Part shown: piece by piece, positions 56,701-64,000 of the stretch
Layout: every line of letters begins with the position of its first letter
How positions within the stretch are numbered: position 1 is the first letter of the stretch
Source: Lomentospora prolificans
Taxonomy: Eukaryota > Ascomycota > Sordariomycetes > Microascales > Microascaceae
Direction: 5' to 3'
DNA length: 64,000 nt
NCBI GenBank assembly: GCA_029532625.1
Contig: JARFXM010000011.1
Location: 620,001 to 684,000 of the forward strand
Made by a program: the position numbers and the translations under genes
Notes under the pieces: generated by a model
What the model saw: the letters and a program-made list of their open reading frames with translations, nothing else
What the model was told of the DNA's origin: nothing
Database searches by the model: none

Positions 56701-57003
56701 GTTTGTTACGATAGGCTATAGATGAATGATAGATGACACGACAGTAAATTGTTTATGACCAAAATTACGGAAACCTACTTACAAGTGTATCTTGTAGATG
56801 GTAAAATTGCGGCTCCGTTCTATCTTTATTATACCGCCTTAGACAGATTGAAGGCCATGGCTTGGAGCTGTATCCGGTGGCGTTTTACCTAGTCTATCTC
56901 GTTAAGACACAGATGAATAGTATTGATAATACCAGGACGCCTTTGTCAAGTTTTCAGTACGATATATACATAGGTTTGATTGGATTCCTCGACTAGTAGA
57001 ATG
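56701..57003. other. convergent 3' region
   Basis: About 300 bases between the convergent ends of the hydrolase and the Zn2Cys6 gene. It is AT-rich; no stem-loop or gene is recognised. Confidence 0.5.
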
Positions 57004-59434
57004 CTATGGCTGATGATTTAGCAGCTCCCAAACATGAACATTTAAAAACGACAAGTCACCGGCATCAAATGAAAGCCCAGCGAGATTCAAGTCCGGATAT
57101 TCTCCGTACTCCTCAAACATCTGCTGCTGCGCCGCCTGTCCGGGCTCAACTGGATGGACGCCCTCTTGCCCATTCACTTTAGGTGCCTCGTTCGCTTCTT
57201 GCATGATCTTGGACGACAAGATAGTCAGCGCAGCTATGCACCTCCTTGCTGATTGACCAAACTTCTCATGAGCTTGTAGGAAAGTCATTGCTTCGTCCCA
57301 GGACCGTTTGATGTCGGTGGGGGCGAAGAAATCCGGTCGGAGTTTCGTGGCTATGAGAATCGTGGCTGCCGAGTAGATGTAGTAAACGCGATACCACCAT
57401 GCGGGCAAAAGGCCGACAGTACCATCGTTGGTTTGGTATTTCGTCATGAGTGAGATTGTTCGTTGGGCTGTCGCGACGCAGAAGGACGCACATTCTTGAA
57501 TCACACGGTTGCGGAGGTTGTCGCACCCACGAGAAGAGTTAGATGGGGCGGGTTGGAGGCAAAAACGGGAAAGGGTCGGCCTCAAGAGAAGTAAGCGGGC
57601 CTGTAGAAATCTATTGGGCGTGAGAATTCATGAATGAATGACAAAATCGGGTGATTGAACTTACCGTATTCTCAGAATCACGGCTTGTCGCATGAAGATT
57701 TCATTTTCTGATTGCGCAGATGTTTTGATCCTGATATGGTCGGGAAGAGAATGCTCCCATCGAGTGAGAGACTCATCTAGCTTCATGACCGTGCCCAAAT
57801 CCTCTTCCATTGCGTCCAAGCCTATGTGACTAGGCCCCTGGCTAAGATCGTGTTTAGAGGATTTCCTGCTGGCTGACCTTGACCTTGGCGTGTGGCCAGA
57901 ATAGAAAGCAAGGGTGATGGAGTTGATGATCTCATACAACTCAACGGACTTGGTGAAGAAGGCGATTTTGGAAAAGTCATTCGGGATAGGCCCGTCTGGC
58001 CCTTGATGAATGACACCGCTGGAGTAAAGAGGCAGCGGGACATCCGAGGCCAAGCGATCTGAGACCATTGCTGGTCTGCCATGAGTCACTGACACCATTC
58101 TGCCCAAAGTCAGTGGATGCAATAAGGATACTGCAAAATGGCAACGTACCTATCCATCAATACGCAGCCATACCATATCCGTCTCAACATCTCCCTCTGC
58201 TCCAAGTTCGTCATGTCTGCGGTGGTCTCCGGAAGGTGTAGTCCTAGACTTTGGGCCGTTCGAATGGCGGAGCCAACTACCATCCACGTCTGATGGGGAT
58301 TGTTGGTGCTCTGAAGATATTGGCTCATCAAGAGCAAACACTGCACAACCTCAAAAGACCCGGGATCCCAAAGGTTGAGCCGCAGCAAATCTTGCGCCCT
58401 CCGAAAGTAAACGTTGCTGGAGTCATCTCGCTGTTCCGGATGAAGCGACTCCACCAATTGCGTCGCCAAGGCAAAGATAACATTGAGAGTTGTGACGAAA
58501 ACGCGCTCGTTAACGTCGATTGGCCCTCCGGTGAACAGTCCCTCGTAGGCACGATCCCATTTTTGCCTGTCTAAAAACGGGTACAGGGGATCTACATAAA
58601 ACCAATATACGCTCGTGAGATGATCTGCTTGTCGCCTCGGTGGGAGGACATAATCGAGGCTCCCATCAGGGCCCCTAACATCTGATGGTTCATGGTTGAG
58701 TGCTTGGGACAAAAAGTTGCTCTTTGGCGCTGGTTGTGGTGATACGCCTAGTCTTGCGTCTATGGCAGCCTTGATCTGCCTCGTAAAGGAGCCGGCACTG
58801 CTACTCCCAAAGTACTGTTGCGTACTCTCGCCATCCTCAAGGACGATGGTCATTGAATCGATTACCGACGGGCTGGGTTGAGCGGCTGAACTCGGGACGG
58901 AGGCGGGGCCACTCTCGCCGGCGACTGAGCCCGGGGAAGGTCCGGGACGTGGTTGGGTATCGGGTCTTCGAAGAATAGGACTCGGAACAGACTTTACGAG
59001 AGGCGGCGGAGGGGGAGGAGCAGGCCGTGACACGGAAGGAATGTGTGGGGTATCATGTCTTTGAGCAGGCGGATGAGTACCGGCCACGGAGTTGGATGGC
59101 TTGGAAGATGCACGATCGGGGGCCGCTCCACTGTAGTGGCAGCTGAGATCGGACCTCTTTGAACAGTTTCCGCATGCTAATACGAAATTAGACAATGTAA
59201 TGATGGTTTTGGGCTGCTATCCGGCTTGATAGCTGGCTACCGGAGCGTCGCATGTCCTACGTCGAGCCGCATCTGGGAAGGGAGGACAGAAATGATCGGA
59301 GCCCGACAACCGAACTCACCTGGCCGAACACCGTCACACTTGACCTTGCGAGTCCGGCAAGTGTCGCAAGCGACGTCAATCTTCTGCCGCTTGGGACGAG
59401 GCTCTCGGATTGGAGACTCAATGGAGTCAGGCAT
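57004..59434 (-). CDS. Zn2Cys6 transcription factor, likely gentisate-cluster regulator
   Basis: Exons 59434-59320, 59176-58150, 58099-57665 and 57610-57004 encode about 727 aa. The start could also be the Met at 59581 (776 aa); I preferred 59434 because MPDSIESPIREPRPKRQK leads directly into the DNA-binding domain. The zinc cluster spans the first intron: Cys at about 23, 26, 33, 40, 43 and 51, with KRQK and RTRK basic residues. A Pro-rich linker with a run of seven prolines follows, then the fungal-specific transcription factor domain (about 230-500), including VYWFYVDPLYPFLD, RRIWYGCVLMDR and MVSVTHGRPAMVSD. The C-terminus is acidic and may activate transcription. Its position beside the catabolic genes suggests pathway-specific control, probably by an aromatic inducer. 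Confidence 0.9.
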
Positions 59435-60087
59435 CCCGAACTTCGGGGTCACCGGCTGGCGCCAGATGACTGAACGTGATGGGTCGAGTCTGTGCGACAG
59501 ACGGAGATAAAGCGGCGTGCGTGGGATTGCCGCGGACCTGTTGAAGAAAGACGGAAAGGAATGCGGTTGGTTTGCAGACACGGAAAGGAAAAGCGGATGT
59601 CGAGGTGGTTATCCCGGGGAGAAAGCGCCTGTCCTTTGGGGGATTTGTTAGGGGGGGTCCGGAGGGATTTGCTTGGTTGACCGTCCGAGACTCCCGAGTT
59701 CCGAGGCTTAACGCTCCGAGGGAGGATATTAGTGCATATTAGTGTTGCGCTAGACCGAAATAGGGTTCAGTCCGGCATTGATTTGCGCTCTAGTCTCATC
59801 ACACAAAGGATTGACTTGTACTGGTCGTCGATTTCGGAACTCGTGCAGGAGCTCTTGCTGTTCGGCGTTTCTCGTTGCTTGCACTGGTGAAATGTATGGA
59901 TTTGTATGGGCCACCGGCTTCCAAGATATGGTCCGAGATAGCATGAATATATCCATCCGCTATTCAATTTCATTCATGAAAAATTCGTCAAACTGCATAA
60001 TACCTAGGACACCCGACTCCGATCCCCGCACCATTGTGACTAGTCTAGGTAGTTCCACATCATAAAGCTAAAGAAACAGGTACAGCT
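59435..60087. other. intergenic
   Basis: About 650 bases. The first 150 are an open in-frame extension of the Zn2Cys6 protein (Met at 59581). The rest holds no supported gene. Confidence 0.45.
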
Positions 60088-60625
60088 TTACTTCCTTATT
60101 TCCTCGAACTGAGCAACTCCGTCAACCGATGCTACCCAATCCGGTCGGTACTTGACGAAAATCTCTGACTTGGGTTTGAGCTCAGAGAGTCTGTCTAATT
60201 GTAAGCTTCGCGACTGGTCTAAGAAAAGATTCCCGGAACTTACCCGCTCTCCAAAAGGCTCGTGCGGACGAGCAAGTTGACGCCCTTGGCAGAAGCAGGG
60301 ACAGTCCAGAGAGGAACACCACAGGTCTTGCAAAAGGCCTTTTCCTTGGGAGAACCGCTAGAAGTGTCCGTAAAAGTGTACTCGGAAATCTGACCCGGCT
60401 CAGCTGTGATATCGACGTCCTTGGTTGCGAATTTGGCAATCTGCAATTGTGAGCATACGCACGTTCCCAGACTTCATTGAGTTGTAGCAAACCCACCAGT
60501 TGGTTGCATCCTCCTGCGCCCTTACTGCAGTGGACGCAGAAGCATGAGAGAACAGTGACGGGCTCCGACTTTACTGTGAGGCGGACACCTCCACAGAGGC
60601 ACTTTCCAGAGTATGGCGCAGGCAT
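60088..60625 (-). CDS. GFA/CENP-V domain protein (glutathione-dependent formaldehyde-activating type)
   Basis: Exons 60625-60497, 60440-60244 and 60190-60088 encode about 142 aa. The junctions give CNQLIAKFATKD and LLESGLSELKPKSE. The zinc-binding cysteines of the GFA fold are visible: GKCLCGGVRL, CFCVHCSKGAGG and FCKTCGVPLW. SKGAGG plus CNQL is the usual active-site neighbourhood. Members bind zinc and often glutathione; most have no proven reaction. It follows the gentisate genes, where the missing step is the maleylpyruvate to fumarylpyruvate isomerisation, which is glutathione-dependent in many organisms. A role in that step is a hypothesis. I recall GFA-type genes next to gentisate genes in Candida parapsilosis but cannot check this here. 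Confidence 0.9.
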
Positions 60626-61383
60626 ATTAGATTCGGTACAAGGGGGATTTGACCAAGCTACTACGCGACAGGTGTAGAATATCTCATAAAGGTTGGGTTG
60701 CGGGGGAACTAATATATACTAAGTACAGCTATGTGACCGGCTTGTTCCGCAATCTAGATGAACCAACACCGTGGCTCAGCTGTCCCGGTCGGTTGCGGGA
60801 TGGCTTACTGCTGAAGCCTACCTTAGTGATAAACTTCTGACAAGTACCCATATAATTTTTATAGGCCTCCGTCAGAAGGTTTTCCTGGCGCCGGGGACTC
60901 TCTGTGAAATCCTCGGAAGTTTCGGCAAGAACTTTTTTGTTGAAACCCAGATATACGAGGTTTAGCAAGTCTAGGAGCATTTTGTACTGGGGAAGGTGCG
61001 ATGGTGTTGACCCAAGTGGAGTAGGGTATCGCTAGCCTCTACGCTCTACGGCTCAAGTGGTGTGTCTCGCACCCTCGGGGTTGCTCGCCACTAGCTGACA
61101 CGTTCCGTCCCCTATACCCCGAGAGCCATGCTTCCTCACACTCCCGTTGCATGCGCTAGAGCCCTGGTGCTTCTGCCGGACCCCAAAAATGTCCCCAAAT
61201 CCCCGGATGATGAGGGGCTAAGTCTAGGTGATTACGGCGGGGAAGTGTCGGGGCCTTGCTTCTTTTTTGCGTGCTCCGAATTTCCCAAATAAAATGGGTG
61301 ACGCCGCGCACTCGCTCCGCGATGGTGGGGTATCTGAATCGTTGGATTCGTTCACTTTACATCCTGGGACTATCGTGAATACA
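60626..61383. other. intergenic
   Basis: About 760 bases between the divergent GFA gene and the beta-glucosidase. It holds both promoters. CCCC/GGGG-rich blocks near 61105 and 61180-61210 could be carbon-catabolite repressor sites, but none matches a full consensus convincingly. Confidence 0.45.
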
Positions 61384-64000
61384 ATGGCTCCCGCAGTAGA
61401 TCTTGAGGCGATTTTGAAGTCGCTTACCCTTGAGGAGAAGGTGAATAGCTCAATGAGGGCATGATCATATTCGCGAAAGCTAATAATTAGCCTTAGATTT
61501 CTCTTCTCTCTGGTGGTACCTTCTGGGAGACCCAGGCCATTCCCGAAAAAGGAGTGCCTTCAATCAAGGTAACCACCAATCGATCATGAATGCATCCCCT
61601 TCATTTTCTAACTTCTTATCAGACAACCGACGGTCCCAACGGTGTCCGCGGAGTCGACTTCGAAGGGAGCACGCGCGCCGCCTGCTTTCCAGCTGCTTCC
61701 AGCATCGCGGCGACCTTCGACCCTATCATCGCCCACAATGTCGGCCGCGCTCTTGCAGAGGAAGCCCGATCCAAGGGCGCGAGCTGTCTTCTTGCCCCCA
61801 CCGTCTGCCTCCATCGCCACCCTCTCGGCGGCCGCAACTTCGAGAGCTACAGCGAGGATCCCTTGGTTGCCGGTAAACTCGCGGCTCAGATGATTACTGG
61901 TGTGCAGAGCCTAGGCGTCGCTGCCACAATCAAGCACTTCGTCGCCAACGAGCAGGAGACCGATCGCATGACTGTCGATGAGACCATTAGTGAGAGAGCT
62001 CTGAGGGAGTTGTACCTTAGACCATTCGAAATTGCTATCAAGGAAGCGGGGCCCTGGGCCGTCATGACCGCTTATAACAAGGTCAATGGTGAGCACTGCG
62101 ACGGACATGAATTCCTCCTCTCCAAGGTCTTGAGGGGACAGTGGGGGTGGAAGGGTTTGGTGATCAGCGATTGGGGTGGCACCAACTCGGTTGAGGACTC
62201 CATCAACCACGGTCTGGAGGTCGAAATGCCCGGACCTGCCCGCGTTCGGAAAACCGACGTGGTCCTAGAGGCCGTCAAGGCCGGTAGGGTCAAGGAAAGT
62301 GCCATTGATGATAGGGTGCGCAACATTCTCAGCTTCCTCGAGAAGTTGAAGGCGTTCGAGGGTGCCACGCCTACCTCTGAGCGCGCCATCGACCGTCCTG
62401 AGCATCGCAAGCTCATCCGCGACGCCGGTGCGCGCGGTATCGTCATGCTCAAGAACGAGAATCAGACTTTACCCCTGTCCAAAGAGAAGGTCAAGGGTAA
62501 AAAGATTGCCCTCATCGGCTTCGCCAAAGACGCCCTTGCGCACGGTGGCGGTTCTGCTGGCGTCAACGCTCACTACAAGATCGCTCCATTTGACGCCCTC
62601 CAGTCTGCCCTTGGTGACTCGGCCGAGTTCACCTATGCCAAGGGTGTCCACAGGGAACGTCTCCTCCCCTCAATTTCCAAGGACGACACTAGCGTCGGAA
62701 CTGTCGTTGGCCTCGATGGCCAGCCCGGCTTCTCCATCTCCTTCTTCGAACCCTCTGATCTCAGCAAGCCCGTCTCCACCCAACACGGTCTTGAGAAGTC
62801 AGCATACTCTCCTCTCGGGTCCCAAGAGTCGATCTGGAAAGTTCTTGAAATTGTCGGTGACTTTACCCCTTCCGAATCCGGTAGCCACATTCTCGCCGCT
62901 TCCGGCATTGGCTCCACCCAAGTCTTCATCAACGACCAATCGGTGTTCGAGCAGCAGGGCAACTACTCTGACCCCATGGGTGTCCTCTTCAACGCTCAGA
63001 CCGAAACAGAGTTCCACTACCAGTTTACTGCTGGCCAAACCTACCGTATCCGCATCCAGAGCCATCCCCCGACTAATGTCGGTCTTAAGATCCTAGAAGG
63101 TCGCACCGGTATGCGTATGGGCTTCGGATTGGCTTCGGTCTACGAAGCTGATTTGCTCGGGGAGGCTAGTCAGGTTGCCAAGGATGCCGACTACGCCATC
63201 GTCTTCACCGGCCATGATCCGCAGTGGGAGACTGAGGGCCGCGACCAAGAGTCGTTCCACCTCCCAAGGAACGGAAGCCAGGACGCTCTCGTTTCCGCCG
63301 TTGCTGGCGCGAACAAGAACACTATTGTCGTTAACTCGACCGGTGTTGCTGTTGCCATGCCCTGGCTAGAGGATGTCTCTGCCCTTCTCCATACATGGTT
63401 CCCCGGTCAGGAATGCGGTAACTCCATCGCCGATGTCCTTACTGGCGCCGTCAACCCCGAAGGTCACCTCCCTGTCTCTTTCCCCAAGCGGGTCGAGGAT
63501 GCCCCTGCCCACGGTAATTTCCCTGGTGTGTATGTCGACGGAAAGCTCAAAGTTACTTACGCCGAGGGTGTTTTCGTCGGCTACCGCCACTACGACCGTC
63601 TTGCCAAGGACAAGCTTAACTTTGCCTTTGGCCACGGTCTCTCTTACACCTCTTTCGACCTCGGTAATCTGAAAGTCACCAAGAAGTCGAGCGACGCCTA
63701 CACTGTTACCGTCGATGTCACCAATACCGGAAGCGTCGAGGGCGGCACTGTCGCCCAGATCTACGGTGGCAAGGCCGAGCAACGAGAGGGACACCCCATT
63801 AAGGCCCTTGTTGCCTTCCAGAAGACCAGGCTACAGCCTGGCGAGAAGGAGACTCTGGAGATGACGTTTGCTACGAGAGATCTCGGGTACTACGATGAGA
63901 GCACGCAGCGGTGGGTCGTCGAAGCTGGACAGTACAAGGTTGCGCTGGCCCGGTCGGCGGCGGATATTGTACAGGAGGCAGAGCTTGATGTTGAGCGACT
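61384..64000 (+). CDS. GH3 beta-glucosidase, runs off the right edge
   Basis: Exons 61384-61440, 61497-61568 and 61623 onward, in frame to the window end (about 835 codons seen). The start MAPAVDLEAILKSLTLEEK plus ISLLSGGTFWET is the typical intracellular GH3 beginning, without a signal peptide. TTDGPNGVRG, RNFESYSEDP and KHFVANEQETDR form the TIM barrel. The nucleophile Asp lies in LVISDWGGT (about 226). The second domain has GIVMLKNENQTLPL, and a PA14 insert spans roughly residues 420-560. FTGHDPQWETEGRDQ and TWFPGQECGN follow, and the C-terminal fibronectin-like domain begins with FGHGLSYTSF. It releases glucose from beta-glucosides; the lack of a signal peptide suggests a cytosolic enzyme. 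The last few residues and the stop are outside the window. Confidence 0.95.

Noticed and set aside
62362..63096. 244-codon Ser/Pro-rich frame inside the beta-glucosidase
   Set aside because: It is an out-of-frame shadow of the GH3 coding sequence.

Overview
The window reads as nuclear DNA of a filamentous ascomycete (Pezizomycotina). Genes carry one to five short spliceosomal introns, mostly 48-70 bp, with GT/AG ends and CTAAC-like branch points. The gene families are typical of moulds: NACHT STAND proteins, a HET-domain protein, a LaeA-like methyltransferase, a Zn2Cys6 regulator, GH3 beta-glucosidase, GFA/CENP-V protein and gentisate catabolism. A Tc1/mariner relic whose only lesions are in-frame TAG stops looks like repeat-induced point mutation (RIP). 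No RNA gene, CRISPR array or origin could be supported. All splice junctions were placed by eye from frame, splice signals and remembered family conservation.

Layout. 0.9-10 kb holds ordinary housekeeping or secretory genes: an MFS transporter, a Cys-rich orphan with an N-terminal NGT array, a manganese-type CDF transporter, a secretory lipase and a LaeA-like methyltransferase. 12.6-14.7 kb is a COMT-type O-methyltransferase with an odd 187-residue low-complexity tail, followed by 3.9 kb without a recognisable gene. 18.6-19.7 kb is a hotdog-fold thioesterase-like gene whose reading frame requires a 9-nt exon and a 1-nt exon. 20.1-24.8 kb holds a sulfotransferase-like pseudogene, a carboxymuconate-cyclase-like beta-propeller and the Tc1 relic.

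25-52 kb is rich in the families used for fungal self/non-self recognition: an STAND-type N-domain/ankyrin-like protein, an alpha/beta-hydrolase-NACHT-ankyrin protein, a HET-domain protein and a second NACHT protein with a frame break. Between them lie an SDR, a gene-poor 4-kb tract with a decayed small secreted Cys-rich gene, a gelsolin-like protein with a C-terminal frameshift, a ferroportin-like transporter, a single-pass surface protein and a decayed multi-pass membrane gene.

52.6-60.6 kb is a gentisate catabolic cluster: a broken FAD monooxygenase, gentisate 1,2-dioxygenase and a fumarylpyruvate hydrolase sharing a divergent promoter, a Zn2Cys6 regulator, and a GFA-domain protein that may serve the glutathione-linked isomerisation between the two enzymes. 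The ring-cleavage half looks intact while the hydroxylase that would feed it is wrecked. The window ends inside a GH3 beta-glucosidase gene running off the right edge.
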